DNA of 62,471 nucleotides, from positions 1 to 62,471 of the forward strand of contig NZ_SCMX01000039.1 of NCBI RefSeq assembly GCF_005503625.1, given 5' to 3'. Position 1 is the first letter of the stretch; the number at the start of each line of letters is the position of its first letter. This document shows, in pieces, positions 27,492 through 36,379 of this stretch. The stretch is from Cupriavidus sp. 2SB (GTDB lineage Bacteria > Pseudomonadota > Gammaproteobacteria > Burkholderiales > Burkholderiaceae). Below the pieces are notes generated by a model. The model was not told where the DNA came from. It made no database searches and saw only the letters and a program-made list of their open reading frames with translations. A program made the translations under genes and the position numbers.

Positions 27492-29159
27492 ATGGAGACG
27501 TACGACTACATCATCGTGGGGGCCGGTTCCGCCGGCTGCGTGCTGGCCAACCGCCTGACGCAGGACCCAGGCGTGAAGGTGCTGCTGCTCGAAGCAGGCG
27601 GCAAGGATGACTATCACTGGATCCATATTCCGGTCGGCTATCTCTACTGCATCGGCAATCCACGTACAGACTGGCTGTATCGCACGGCGGAAGAGGCGGG
27701 CCTGAACGGCCGGTCGCTGGGCTATCCGCGCGGGCGTGTGCTGGGCGGCTCCTCGTCGATCAACGGCATGATCTACATGCGCGGCCAGCGCGAAGACTAC
27801 GACGCATGGGCCAGCCTCACCGGCGATGACGGCTGGCGCTGGGAGAACGTGCTCCCGCTGTTCAAGCGCAGCGAGGATCATCATCGGGGGGCCAACGAAT
27901 TCCATGGCGCGGGTGGTGAATGGCGCGTGGAGGGGCAACGGCTGCACTGGGACATCCTCGAACGATTCATCGATGCCGCCGAGCAGGCGGGCATTCCGCG
28001 CACCGACGATTTCAATCGCGGTGACAACTTCGGCGTGGGCTATTTCGAGGTGAACCAGCGTCGCGGCATCCGCTGGAACACGGCCAAGGCATTCCTGCGC
28101 AAGGCATCCGAGCGGCCCAACCTGACCATCGTGACCGGCGCGCAGGTCAGTGCGCTGACGTTCGATACCCCCGATGGCCGTCGTTGCACAGGCGTTCAAT
28201 ACCTGGGCGGTGGCAAGCCGGCGGAGGCGCAAGCGACCGAGGAAGTGATCCTGGCCGCTGGGGCCGTGAATTCGCCGCAACTGCTGGAGTTGTCCGGCAT
28301 CGGCCAGCCGGAGCGCCTGCAGGCGCTGGGCATCCGCGTGCGCCATGCCTTGCCGGGCGTGGGCGAGAACCTGCAGGATCACCTGCAACTGCGCACGGTC
28401 ATCAAGGTGGATGGCGTGCGCACGCTCAACACGCAGGCGTCGAAGTGGTGGGGCAAGCTCGGCATCGGCCTGCAATATGCCTTCAACCAGAGCGGGCCGA
28501 TGAGCATGGCGCCGTCGCAATTGGGCGCGTTCGCGCGCAGCGACGACAGCCAGGCGCGCGCCAATGTGGAGTACCACGTGCAGCCGCTGTCGCTCGACAA
28601 GTTCGGTGATCCGCTGCATGCCTTCAACGCCTTCACCGCGAGCGTGTGTAACCTGCGTCCCACGTCGCGCGGTAGCGTGCATATCGAGGACGCCGATTTC
28701 CGGCGCGCACCGCGCATCGCACCCAACTATCTCTCCACCGACGAAGATCGCAAGGTGGCGGCCGATTCGATCCGGCTCACGCGCCGCATCGTGGCATCGC
28801 CCGCGCTGGCGCCTTACAAGCCGCAGGAGTGGCTGCCCGGTCCCGCGTTCCAGACCGACGAGCAACTGGCCGAAGCCGCTGGCGCCATCGGCACGACGAT
28901 CTTCCATCCAGTGGGTACGTGCCGCATGGGCGCCGCTGACGATCCCGCCGCCGTGGTGGATAACCGGCTCCGCGTGCGCGGTATTGCGGGGCTGCGCGTG
29001 GTCGATGCCTCCGTCATGCCGCTCATCACATCGGGCAACACCAACTCCCCGACGATCATGATCGCGGAGCGTGCCAGCGAGATGATTCGCGCGGATCGCA
29101 AGGCGCGTGCGAGCGGCGCAGCAATTTCGCCGGAAATCGTCACCCCGGTTTCGGCGTAG
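27492..29159 (+). CDS. GMC-family FAD-dependent oxidoreductase (choline/alcohol dehydrogenase-like)
   Basis: This 555-residue flavoenzyme begins with the ADP-binding motif YDYIIVGAGSAGCVLANRL. GMC signatures follow: YPRGRVLGGSSSINGMIYMRGQ (first signature) and GAVNSPQLLELSGIG (second signature). The C-terminal active-site region is FHPVGTCRMG...GNTNSPTIMIAERAS with the conserved His and Asn. I prefer the ATG at 27492, which has AAGGGG 5 nt upstream; an ATG at 27480 is the alternative. The family includes choline dehydrogenase and AlkJ-type alcohol dehydrogenases. The absence of betB/betI nearby argues against a dedicated betaine pathway, so an aliphatic or terpenoid alcohol is likelier. Confidence 0.9.
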   Translation: METYDYIIVGAGSAGCVLANRLTQDPGVKVLLLEAGGKDDYHWIHIPVGYLYCIGNPRTDWLYRTAEEAGLNGRSLGYPRGRVLGGSSSINGMIYMRGQREDYDAWASLTGDDGWRWENVLPLFKRSEDHHRGANEFHGAGGEWRVEGQRLHWDILERFIDAAEQAGIPRTDDFNRGDNFGVGYFEVNQRRGIRWNTAKAFLRKASERPNLTIVTGAQVSALTFDTPDGRRCTGVQYLGGGKPAEAQATEEVILAAGAVNSPQLLELSGIGQPERLQALGIRVRHALPGVGENLQDHLQLRTVIKVDGVRTLNTQASKWWGKLGIGLQYAFNQSGPMSMAPSQLGAFARSDDSQARANVEYHVQPLSLDKFGDPLHAFNAFTASVCNLRPTSRGSVHIEDADFRRAPRIAPNYLSTDEDRKVAADSIRLTRRIVASPALAPYKPQEWLPGPAFQTDEQLAEAAGAIGTTIFHPVGTCRMGAADDPAAVVDNRLRVRGIAGLRVVDASVMPLITSGNTNSPTIMIAERASEMIRADRKARASGAAISPEIVTPVSA

Positions 29160-29490
29160 CCGCCCTATAAGGGTCTTCCACGATACACGGCGTCGTATGG
29201 GCGGCAGCCCCGCATGCGGCGTCGGTACAGGGCCGCACGTCGCCTATGCGCCACGTGGCGAATGTATTACGCCTAGTGCAAACCCCGATGTTTTGCGACG
29301 CAGCAGGCGCACACAATAGTTGCCGGTATACGGTGCCTGAGTCTTCACTTGGCGCATCGTTATCTACGGCAGCCGCGCCGTTCATCACAACCACTACAAC
29401 GCGGCAAATATGGCGACAGCGCCGGAGTTCGAACCATTGTCAGTTGCCGGGCACAACCCGGCATCGTAGCAAGAGGGCGGGCAGGAGACT
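29160..29490. other. Gene-free interval upstream of the first Liv operon
   Basis: No coding region is supportable here. A hairpin with 7-base arms TGCCGGG/CCCGGCA (29445-29463) lies about 20 bp before the ribosome site of the first ABC gene. The interval should contain the operon promoter, but no clear -35/-10 pair is visible to me. Confidence 0.5.
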
Positions 29491-30264
29491 ATGACTCAGG
29501 AAATCATCCTGGAAACAAAGAACCTCACGAAGGAATTCAAGGGGTTCACCGCAGTGAGCGACGTCAATCTGCGCGTACGTCGCGGCTCGATCCATGCATT
29601 GATCGGGCCGAACGGCGCGGGCAAGACCACCTGCTTCAACCTGCTCACCAAGTTCCTGGAGCCCACCACGGGCACCATTCTTTTCAACGGTATCGACATC
29701 ACGCGCGAGAAGCCCGCACAGATTGCGCGGCGCGGCGTGATTCGCTCGTTCCAGATTTCCGCCGTGTTCCCGCACCTGACCGTGCGCGAGAACGTGCGCA
29801 TCGGGTTGCAGCGTCAACTCGGCACCGCGTTCCAGTTCTGGCGCAGCGAGCGCTCGCTCGATGTGCTCGATGCACGTGCGATGGACTTGCTCGATCAGGT
29901 CGGTCTCACCGAATTCGCGGAGACCGTCACCGTCAACCTGCCTTACGGCCGCAAGCGCGCGCTGGAGATCGCTACCACGCTGGCGATGGAACCCGAGCTG
30001 ATGCTGCTCGACGAGCCGACGCAGGGCATGGGCCACGAGGACGTGGATCGCGTGACGCAACTGATCAAGAAGGTATCGGCTGGCCGCACCATCCTGATGG
30101 TGGAACACAACATGAACGTGGTCTCGTCGATTGCCGACAAGATCACGGTGCTGCAGCGTGGCGCGATTCTGGCCGAAGGTCCGTACGCCGAAGTGTCGAA
30201 GGACCCGCGCGTGATGGAAGCCTACATGGGCACCGCCGACGCCGAACTGCAGGGAGCGCACTGA
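29491..30264 (+). CDS. HAAT-type ABC transporter ATP-binding protein (LivG-like)
   Basis: This 257-residue cytoplasmic ATPase belongs to an amino-acid or amide importer. Walker A is GPNGAGKTTCFN near residues 40-48. The usual ABC signature region appears as LPYGRKRALEIATTLAMEPELMLLDEPTQGMG, with a slightly unusual signature (PYGRKR instead of LSGGQ/LSYGQQ-like), then Walker B and an H-loop in MVEHNM. It is the first gene of the importer cluster and ends one base before the LivF-like gene. The family transports branched-chain amino acids, urea, amides or aromatic acids; the substrate is not determined here. Confidence 0.9.
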   Translation: MTQEIILETKNLTKEFKGFTAVSDVNLRVRRGSIHALIGPNGAGKTTCFNLLTKFLEPTTGTILFNGIDITREKPAQIARRGVIRSFQISAVFPHLTVRENVRIGLQRQLGTAFQFWRSERSLDVLDARAMDLLDQVGLTEFAETVTVNLPYGRKRALEIATTLAMEPELMLLDEPTQGMGHEDVDRVTQLIKKVSAGRTILMVEHNMNVVSSIADKITVLQRGAILAEGPYAEVSKDPRVMEAYMGTADAELQGAH

Positions 30265-30265
30265 T

Positions 30266-30991
30266 ATGTCCACGAACGCATCCAACGTTCCCGCGCTTGA
30301 GATCAAGGACCTGCACGCCTGGTACGGCGAATCGCACATCCTGCATGGTGTGGACCTCACTGTGAATCGTGGCGAAGTGGTAACGCTGCTGGGCCGCAAT
30401 GGCGCAGGCCGCACCACCACCATGCGCGCGATCATGGGGCTGACCGGCGCACGCAAGGGATCGATCAAGGTCGATGGCAAGGAAACCATCAACCTGCCCA
30501 CGCACAAGATTGCGCACTACGGCATTGGCTATTGCCCCGAAGAGCGCGCGATTTTCTCGTCGCTCTCGTGCGAAGAAAACCTGCTGCTGCCCCCGGTGCT
30601 GAAAGGATCCAGCCAGGGCATGAGCGAGGCCGAGATCTACGAGATGTTCCCGAACCTGAAGGAACGCAAGCAGAGCCAGGGCACGCGTCTTTCCGGTGGC
30701 GAGCAGCAGATGCTGGCCGTCGGCCGCATCCTGCGCACCGGCGCAAACCTGCTGCTGCTCGATGAAATCTCGGAAGGGCTGGCGCCGGTCATCGTGCAGG
30801 CACTGGCGCGCATGATCCTGATGCTCAAGAAGAAGGGCTACACGGTGGTGATGGTGGAGCAGAACTTCCGCTTTGCTGCGCCGCTGGCCGACCGCTTCTA
30901 CGTGATGGAGCACGGCACCATCGTCGAGCGCTTTGCGGCCAATGAGCTGCAGGCCAAGATGCCGGTGCTCAATGAACTGCTTGGGGTCTGA
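30266..30991 (+). CDS. HAAT-type ABC transporter ATP-binding protein (LivF-like) with Arg in Walker A
   Basis: This 241-residue partner ATPase has the signature RLSGGEQQMLAVGRIL, Walker B LLLLDEISEGLAP and the H-loop position occupied by Gln (MVEQNF), normal for LivF. The P-loop reads GRNGAGRTTT. The invariant Lys is replaced by Arg at residue 49, encoded by cgc at 30410-30412. A conservative substitution may retain nucleotide binding, but Walker A Lys mutants usually hydrolyse poorly, so this site may lean on its LivG partner. The gene follows the LivG-like gene after one base and precedes the binding-protein gene. Confidence 0.9.
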   Translation: MSTNASNVPALEIKDLHAWYGESHILHGVDLTVNRGEVVTLLGRNGAGRTTTMRAIMGLTGARKGSIKVDGKETINLPTHKIAHYGIGYCPEERAIFSSLSCEENLLLPPVLKGSSQGMSEAEIYEMFPNLKERKQSQGTRLSGGEQQMLAVGRILRTGANLLLLDEISEGLAPVIVQALARMILMLKKKGYTVVMVEQNFRFAAPLADRFYVMEHGTIVERFAANELQAKMPVLNELLGV

Positions 30992-31094
30992 TTCGCAACA
31001 CCGCCCGGTGAAGCGATCGCACTTTTAGTCGCACTGTCGACGACATGCAGCAATGGATGGCGTGAGCGCGCCGCCACAACTCAGGAGACAAAAC

Positions 31095-32303
31095 ATGAAG
31101 ATGACCCAGCTGGCTGTCGCAGTGACGGCAACTGTCTTTGGTGCGTTTGCAGGGGGCGCTTCGGCGCAGGTAACGAATGACACGGTGAAGATTGGCTACA
31201 TCACCGACCTGTCGGGCCTGTACGCCGACATCGACGGCCCCGGTGGTCTCGAAGCGGTCAAGATGGCAATCGAGGATCACGGTGGCAAGGTGCTCGGCAA
31301 GCCGATCGAACTGGTCTCCGCCGACCACCAGAACAAGGCCGACATCGCTGCGTCCAAGGCGCGCGAGTGGATGGACCAGCAGGGCCTGGACATGCTGCTG
31401 GGCGGCACCAACTCGGCCACCGCACTGGCCATGAACAAGGTGGCGCAGGAGAAGAAGCGCGTCTACATCAATATCGGCGCGGGCACGGCTCGCCTGACCA
31501 ACGAAGAGTGCTCGCCGTACACGGTGCACTACGCGTACGACACGGTGGCGCTGGCCAAGGGCACCGGCAGCGCGGTGGTGAAGCAGGGCGGCAAGAAGTG
31601 GTTCTTCCTGACCGCTGACTACGCGTTCGGCCACTCGCTCGAAACCGACACCGCCGCCGTGGTCAAGGCCAATGGCGGCACGGTGGTGGGCCAGGTGCGC
31701 CACCCGCTGTCGGCATCTGACTTCTCGTCGTTCCTGCTGCAGGCGCAAGCCTCGAAGGCCGACATCCTGGGCCTGGCGAATGCCGGCGGCGACACGATCA
31801 ACTCGATCAAGGCGGCCAAGGAATTCGGCATCACCAAGACGATGAAGATCGCCGGTCTGCTCATGTTCATCAACGACGTGCACAGCCTGGGCCTGAAGAA
31901 CACCGAGGGCCTGCTGATGACCGACAGCTGGTACTGGGACATGAACGACGACACGCGCAAGTTCGCGAATCGCTTCTTCGGCAAGATGAAGAAGATGCCG
32001 AGCAGCTTGCAGGCCGCCGACTACTCCGCCGTCAGCAACTACCTGAAGGCCGTGGAAGCCGCCAAGACCGACGACGCAGACAAGGTCATGGCGCAACTCA
32101 AGTCGATGAAGCTCTCCGACTTCTACAGCAAGGGTCAGATCCGTGGCGATGGCCGCTACGTGCACGACATGTACCTGATGCAGGTGAAGGCACCGGCCGA
32201 TTCGAAGAAGCCGTGGGACTACCTGAAGGTCGCTGCAACGATCCCGGGTGACCAGGCCTTCACGACGGTGGCCGAATCGAAGTGCGCGATGTTGAAGAAG
32301 TAA
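31095..32303 (+). CDS. ABC transporter substrate-binding protein (Leu/Ile/Val-binding family)
   Basis: This 402-residue periplasmic receptor has a Sec signal peptide ending ASAQ and then the family opening VKIGYITDLSGLYADIDGPGGLEAVKMA. The type I periplasmic-binding-protein fold is evident through the SADHQNKADIAASKAREW and LGGTNSATALAMNKVA blocks. The ATG at 31095 follows AGGAGA. It lies inside the first Liv operon between the ATPases and the permeases. A palindromic repeat (32330-32453) separates it from the permease genes and could raise its mRNA stability relative to them, as often happens for binding proteins. Ligand unknown; aromatic or short-chain amide compounds are as likely as amino acids. 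Confidence 0.92.
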   Translation: MKMTQLAVAVTATVFGAFAGGASAQVTNDTVKIGYITDLSGLYADIDGPGGLEAVKMAIEDHGGKVLGKPIELVSADHQNKADIAASKAREWMDQQGLDMLLGGTNSATALAMNKVAQEKKRVYINIGAGTARLTNEECSPYTVHYAYDTVALAKGTGSAVVKQGGKKWFFLTADYAFGHSLETDTAAVVKANGGTVVGQVRHPLSASDFSSFLLQAQASKADILGLANAGGDTINSIKAAKEFGITKTMKIAGLLMFINDVHSLGLKNTEGLLMTDSWYWDMNDDTRKFANRFFGKMKKMPSSLQAADYSAVSNYLKAVEAAKTDDADKVMAQLKSMKLSDFYSKGQIRGDGRYVHDMYLMQVKAPADSKKPWDYLKVAATIPGDQAFTTVAESKCAMLKK

Positions 32304-32329
32304 GGCAGCAAGCGAACCGCGATGGTTTG

Positions 32330-32453
32330 CTCCCCTCTCCCGCGCGACGGGAGAGGGGCAGGGGGAGAGGGCCAGCGTCACAAACGCCGATGGCGGCAAT
32401 TTGAACCGCCGGCCCGCTTCCCCAACCCCTCCCCACTCAGTGGAAGAGGGGAG
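32330..32453. repeat. GC-rich palindromic intergenic repeat, copy 2
   Basis: It has the same design as the element at 26386-26512: CTCCCCTCTCCCGC near the left end, GGGAGAGGGGCAGGGGGAGAGGGC inside in two blocks, and a somewhat degenerate right arm (GGAAGAGGGGAG). It lies between the binding-protein and permease genes of the first Liv operon. Confidence 0.7.
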
Positions 32454-32476
32454 ACACCAACAGGCAATCGACGTCC

Positions 32477-33361
32477 ATGGATATCTTTGGAATCCCACTA
32501 CCCGCCATGTTGTCCCAGCTGCTGCTGGGGCTGGTCAATGGCGCTTTCTACGCGATGCTGAGCCTGGGGCTGGCCGTCATTTTTGGCCTGCTCAACGTGA
32601 TCAACTTCGCGCACGGTGCACTGTTCATGCTCGGGGCGGTGCTCGCCTGGGCGGGGATGGAATACGCCGGACTCAATTACTGGGTGATGCTGCTGCTCTC
32701 GCCGCTGGTTGTGGGCGTGGTGGGTATCGTCATCGAGAAGACGATGCTGCGCTGGATCTACAAGCTCGATCACATCTACGGCCTGCTGCTCACGCTGGGT
32801 ATCACGCTGGTGATCGAAGGTGTGTTCCGCTCGATCTACGGTGTCTCGGGCCTGCCGTACTCGCCGCCCGACGCGCTGCAGGGTGCCACGGACCTGGGCT
32901 TCATGATCCTGCCGAACTATCGCGCGTGGGTCGTGGTGGCGTCGATCGTGGTGTGCCTGGCCACGTGGTTCGTTATCGAGAAGACCAAGCTCGGCGCCTA
33001 CCTGCGCGCCGGCACCGAGAACCCCAAGATGGTGGAGGCGTTCGGTGTGAACGTGCCGTTGATGGTGACGCTGACCTACGGCTTCGGGGTGGCGCTGGCC
33101 GCGTTTGCCGGCGTGCTGGCCGCACCCGTGATCCAGGTCTCGCCGCTGATGGGCCAGAACCTGATCATCGTGGTGTTCGCGGTGGTGGTGATCGGCGGCA
33201 TGGGTTCGATCATGGGATCGATCCTCACGGGCCTGGGGCTCGGGGTGGTCGAAGGGCTGACCAAGGTGTTTTATCCTGAAGCATCGGCAACGGTGGTGTT
33301 CGTCATCATGGTGATCGTGCTGATGCTGCGCCCGGCCGGGCTGTTCGGGAGGGAAAAGTGA
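32477..33361 (+). CDS. HAAT-type ABC transporter permease (LivH-like)
   Basis: This 294-residue inner-membrane protein has about eight hydrophobic helices. Family blocks are clear: GLVNGAFYAMLSLGLAVIFGLLNVINFAHG near the N-terminus and the cytoplasmic coupling segment YLRAGTENPKMVEAFGVNV, followed by VFAVVVIGGMGSIMGSILTGLGLG. It pairs with the LivM-like permease, with which it overlaps by 4 bp (ATGA). The start at 32477 lies just after the palindromic repeat. Confidence 0.93.
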   Translation: MDIFGIPLPAMLSQLLLGLVNGAFYAMLSLGLAVIFGLLNVINFAHGALFMLGAVLAWAGMEYAGLNYWVMLLLSPLVVGVVGIVIEKTMLRWIYKLDHIYGLLLTLGITLVIEGVFRSIYGVSGLPYSPPDALQGATDLGFMILPNYRAWVVVASIVVCLATWFVIEKTKLGAYLRAGTENPKMVEAFGVNVPLMVTLTYGFGVALAAFAGVLAAPVIQVSPLMGQNLIIVVFAVVVIGGMGSIMGSILTGLGLGVVEGLTKVFYPEASATVVFVIMVIVLMLRPAGLFGREK

Positions 33362-34395
33362 TGAGCGGACCGACGGGACAAACTGCCGTGGCAGTGGAAG
33401 CAAAGGGATTCAAGGAAGGCACGGGCATGCAGAAGAAGGTGCTGTACGGCCTGTTGCTGCTCGGGCTGATCGTGGCACCGCTGGCCGGTGCCTATCCGGT
33501 GTTCGTGCTCAAGGTGCTGTGCTTCGCGCTGTTCGCGTGCGCCTTCAACCTGCTGATCGGCTTCACGGGTCTGCTCTCGTTCGGCCACGCTGCCTTCTTC
33601 GGCGGCGCGGGCTACGCAGCAGGACACGCGATGAAGGTCTGGGGCGTGACGCCGGAGCTGGGATTGCTGTTCGGCACGCTGTCGGGCGCGGCCATCGGAT
33701 ACGTGGTGGGGTCGCTGGCCATTCGTCGGCAGGGCATCTACTTCTCGATGATCACGCTGGCGCTGGCGCAGATGCTGTTCTTCTTCTTCCTCCAGGCGAA
33801 ATTCACGGGAGGCGAAGACGGGCTGCAGGGCATTCCGCGCGGCAAGCTGTTTGGCGTGCTGTCGCTGGCCGATGACATGACGCTGTACTACGTGGCGCTG
33901 GTCATCGTGGTGCTCGCCTTTGCGCTGATCGTGCGCACGGTGCATTCGCCGTTCGGCCAGATCCTCAAGGCCATCCGCGAGAACGAGCCGCGTGCCATCT
34001 CGCTCGGCTACGACGTGGACCGCTTCAAGCTGCTGGCCTTCGTGATCTCGGCCGCGCTGTCGGGGCTGGCCGGTTCGATCAAGGCGCTGGTGCTGGGCTT
34101 CGGCACGCTGACCGATGTGCACTGGTCGATGTCGGGCTCGGTGATCCTGATGACACTGGTGGGCGGCCTGGGTACGCTGTCGGGTCCGCTGGTCGGCGCG
34201 TTCGTGATCGTGGCGCTGGAGAACAAGCTTGGCGATATCGGTACCTTCCTGGCAAACGTGACCGGCATCGGCTGGTTCAACGGACTGGGCGAATCGGTGA
34301 CGATGGTGACGGGCGTCATCTTTGTGATCTGCGTGCTGACGTTCCGCCGGGGCATCATGGGCGAACTGATTGCGCTCACGAGCCGCAAGAAGTAG
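33358..34395 (+). CDS. HAAT-type ABC transporter permease (LivM-like)
   Basis: This 345-residue inner-membrane permease has a hydrophilic N-terminal leader of about 25 residues before the first helix; an internal ATG at 33427 (MQKKVLYG) is an alternative start. Typical LivM blocks are FACAFNLLIGFTGLLSFGHAAFFGGAGYAAG, RRQGIYFSMITLALAQM, ILKAIRENEPRAISLGYDVDRFKLLAFVISAALSGLAG and LVGGLGTLSGPLVGAF. It ends the first Liv operon and is followed by a small hairpin terminator at 34414-34435. With the four genes before it, it completes an ATPase-ATPase-receptor-permease-permease importer. Confidence 0.93.
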   Translation: MMSGPTGQTAVAVEAKGFKEGTGMQKKVLYGLLLLGLIVAPLAGAYPVFVLKVLCFALFACAFNLLIGFTGLLSFGHAAFFGGAGYAAGHAMKVWGVTPELGLLFGTLSGAAIGYVVGSLAIRRQGIYFSMITLALAQMLFFFFLQAKFTGGEDGLQGIPRGKLFGVLSLADDMTLYYVALVIVVLAFALIVRTVHSPFGQILKAIRENEPRAISLGYDVDRFKLLAFVISAALSGLAGSIKALVLGFGTLTDVHWSMSGSVILMTLVGGLGTLSGPLVGAFVIVALENKLGDIGTFLANVTGIGWFNGLGESVTMVTGVIFVICVLTFRRGIMGELIALTSRKK

Positions 34396-34413
34396 CAAGG
34401 CTCCGGAGTGGAG

Positions 34414-34435
34414 ATCGGGCGACATGCCCGATTTT
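34414..34435 (+). terminator. Terminator after the first Liv operon
   Basis: Seven-base arms ATCGGGC / GCCCGAT around a 5-nt loop run into TTTT, 19 bp after the LivM-like stop. Confidence 0.7.
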
Positions 34436-34575
34436 GGGGCTAGGGTTATTGCTGACTTGTTTCATACGCACCGGTTCGTTACATTGCATATACGGTTTTC
34501 GCAGGTTACTTGGAGGCGGAAGCGAGGAGACGACAGGCGCGCACCCGGTGTCGGGTAGCAGCAGCCAAATAGATA

Positions 34576-34615
34576 AAAAGGCGTTGTTGGGTGATCCCCG
34601 GCAACGCCTTTTTCA
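34576..34615. terminator. Strong hairpin terminator
   Basis: Twelve-base arms AAAAAGGCGTTG / CAACGCCTTTTT surround a 15-nt loop. The A/T tails make it bidirectional in principle. It lies about 180 bp after the liv terminator with no gene between, so whatever transcript it ends starts nearby. Confidence 0.8.
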
Positions 34616-34772
34616 TTTTTGGCGTTCAAAAACCCGTCGGAAGTCGATCGAAATCGTCTGTCCGAGATCATGTGTCCGCCACGTGCAGGTGTGCCAGGTG
34701 CAGCCCATGCATCTCCGGCATGACCGCCCGCCAGCCCCCATGCGACAATGCCGGCCTGCTTCCTGGCCTGCC

Positions 34773-35288
34773 ATGTCCGATCCCTCCGCATCCCCTGATT
34801 TTCCCGATAAGCTCCCCGCGCAGCACTGGGTACGTCCGGGTGTCGGCGTCGACACCTCCGCCATCGAAGCCTGGCTGGCGACCCGTGCGCCGCTGACGGT
34901 TCCCGAGGCCCGCGCGCGGCGGCTCTCGCTCGACGCATTGCTCGCGCAGGGTGGGCAGGGAATATGTCTGCTTGGCGGCACTGATGTGGTGCAAGACACT
35001 TTCGATTGCCTGCTGCCGGTCTCGCTGGTCCACAGCCTGTCGGTGGGCGGAGTGGGTGGACGCGTGGCCATGGTCGCCGAGTGGTGGGCTCCCGCCATGG
35101 CGGCGGACGCCTGGCTGGCGGCCTGCCTGGCCGAACTCGCTGATTGGTGCCGTGCGCATGGCATCCGAGCCATCGCCGTAGCACCGGGACTCACCAGCGA
35201 TGCCACGCGGCCCGCTGAAGGCTTCGGACCGGATGCCTCGGGGATGTGGGTACGCAACCTCGTGCCGACGGCAAAACGGCTCGGCTAG
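34773..35288 (+). CDS. Hypothetical protein, unrecognised
   Basis: This 171-residue protein is predicted to be soluble and has no signal peptide. I start it at the ATG at 34773 (MSDPSASPDF), because the upstream part of the open frame runs across a terminator and lacks normal codon use. The middle contains a Gly-rich turn (SVGGVGGRVAMVAEWWAP) and an amphipathic helix (WLAACLAELADWCRAHGIRAIAV), loosely reminiscent of an acyltransferase C-terminal half, but no diagnostic motif is present. It sits 42 bp ahead of the TSUP permease on the same strand and may be co-transcribed with it. Function not assigned. Confidence 0.6.
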   Translation: MSDPSASPDFPDKLPAQHWVRPGVGVDTSAIEAWLATRAPLTVPEARARRLSLDALLAQGGQGICLLGGTDVVQDTFDCLLPVSLVHSLSVGGVGGRVAMVAEWWAPAMAADAWLAACLAELADWCRAHGIRAIAVAPGLTSDATRPAEGFGPDASGMWVRNLVPTAKRLG

Positions 35289-35330
35289 AGCGCGTTCTTC
35301 TTTACCCAACTACTCTCTGACGGTTTCACG

Positions 35331-36089
35331 ATGGAGTTTGCTTTTCTGGCCGTGGCCGCGTTTCTCGCGGGCTTGATCGATGCCGTGGCGGGCGGCGGTG
35401 GTCTCGTGCAGGTGCCGGCGCTGTTTTCCACGTATCCGAACATGCCGCCGGCCACGCTGATCGGTACCACCAAGGTGGCCTCGATGGCCGGTACCTTCAA
35501 CGCCACGATGCGTTACGCGCGCCGGGTGAAGATCTACTGGGGTGCCACAGGCCCTGCGTTGATCGCCGCGTTCATCTTTGCGATGGCCGGTGCATGGACG
35601 CTCACGATGATTCCCGCCGAGCCGTTGCGCCGCGCATTGCCATTCGTGCTGCTCGTCTTGCTGGCCTATACGGTGGCGAAGAAGGATCTCGGCACGGAGC
35701 ATGCGCCGTCACTGACAGGTGGACGCGAGCGTCTGGCGGCATTGCTCACGGGCGCTGCAATCGGCTTCTACGATGGCGTGTTCGGCCCCGGCACCGGCAG
35801 CTTCCTGATGATCATCTTCGTACGCGTGTTCGGGTACGACTTCCTGCATGCCTCGGCATCGTCGAAGGTGGTCAACCTCGCCACGAATCTGGCAGCATTG
35901 CTGCTGCTGGCGTCAAAGGGCCACGTGTGGTGGCAGCTCGGCATTATCATGGCGATTGCCAACGTGGCGGGCAGTCAGGTGGGCAGCAAGCTGGCGCTGC
36001 GCCACGGCAGCCGCTTCGTGCGCAAGGTCTTCATCGTGGTGGTCAGCGCACTGATCCTCAAGACGGCCTACGACGCGTTCCTGCGTTAA
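35331..36089 (+). CDS. TSUP (TauE/SafE) family permease
   Basis: This 252-residue inner-membrane protein has about seven or eight hydrophobic segments. The TSUP signature halves are visible: FLAGLIDAVAGGGGLVQVPAL with GTTKVASMAGT in the first half, and GFYDGVFGPGTGSFLMI with ASSKVVNLATNLAAL in the second. Family members move sulfite, sulfoacetate, taurine-derived sulfur anions or other organic anions. No sulfur-metabolism gene is adjacent, so the substrate is open. The gene is flanked by two HAAT importers. Confidence 0.9.
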   Translation: MEFAFLAVAAFLAGLIDAVAGGGGLVQVPALFSTYPNMPPATLIGTTKVASMAGTFNATMRYARRVKIYWGATGPALIAAFIFAMAGAWTLTMIPAEPLRRALPFVLLVLLAYTVAKKDLGTEHAPSLTGGRERLAALLTGAAIGFYDGVFGPGTGSFLMIIFVRVFGYDFLHASASSKVVNLATNLAALLLLASKGHVWWQLGIIMAIANVAGSQVGSKLALRHGSRFVRKVFIVVVSALILKTAYDAFLR

Positions 36090-36185
36090 GAAGACCTGTC
36101 TCCGGACCCTTGGTGTTGCGCCCGTGCTGCTGCGGGTTAATCCCGCTTTTCGACGCAAATCGCTGTGTTAGACTCGATTCGCATT

Positions 36186-36203
36186 CCCGACCGCGCGGTC
36201 GGG
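36186..36203. repeat. 18-bp perfect palindrome
   Basis: CCCGACCGC is followed directly by its reverse complement GCGGTCGGG, flanked by TT and GAA that extend the pairing imperfectly. It may be the terminator core of the TSUP unit (no T-run) or an operator for the next operon. Confidence 0.6.
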
Positions 36204-36343
36204 GAATGACACTGCGCCATCCGGGGTAACACGCGCAGGACGGGAAAACACGGGACGAGACTATGTTCCGGCATACGGATGCCAGCGCTGCATCCGACAA
36301 AAGAGCCCGCGCGCAAGCAAGCAGGGCCGCTACAAAAACTGAG

Positions 36344-36379
36344 GGCATCCGCCGGCCGGAAGCCGACGGATGCCTTTTT
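36344..36379 (+). terminator. Terminator-like hairpin in the leader of the second Liv binding-protein gene
   Basis: Eight-base arms GGCATCCG / CGGATGCC are followed by TTTTT. It ends 27 bp before the ATG at 36407. It may terminate upstream readthrough or act as an attenuator for the downstream gene. Confidence 0.65.

Larger units (their letters stand above)
34396..34772. other. Gene-free interval with two terminators
   Basis: It contains the terminators at 34414-34435 and 34576-34615 and no supportable gene. The sequence between the hairpins is locally AT-richer and ends in a purine-rich stretch; a short untranslated RNA ending at the second terminator is possible but unproven. Confidence 0.45.
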
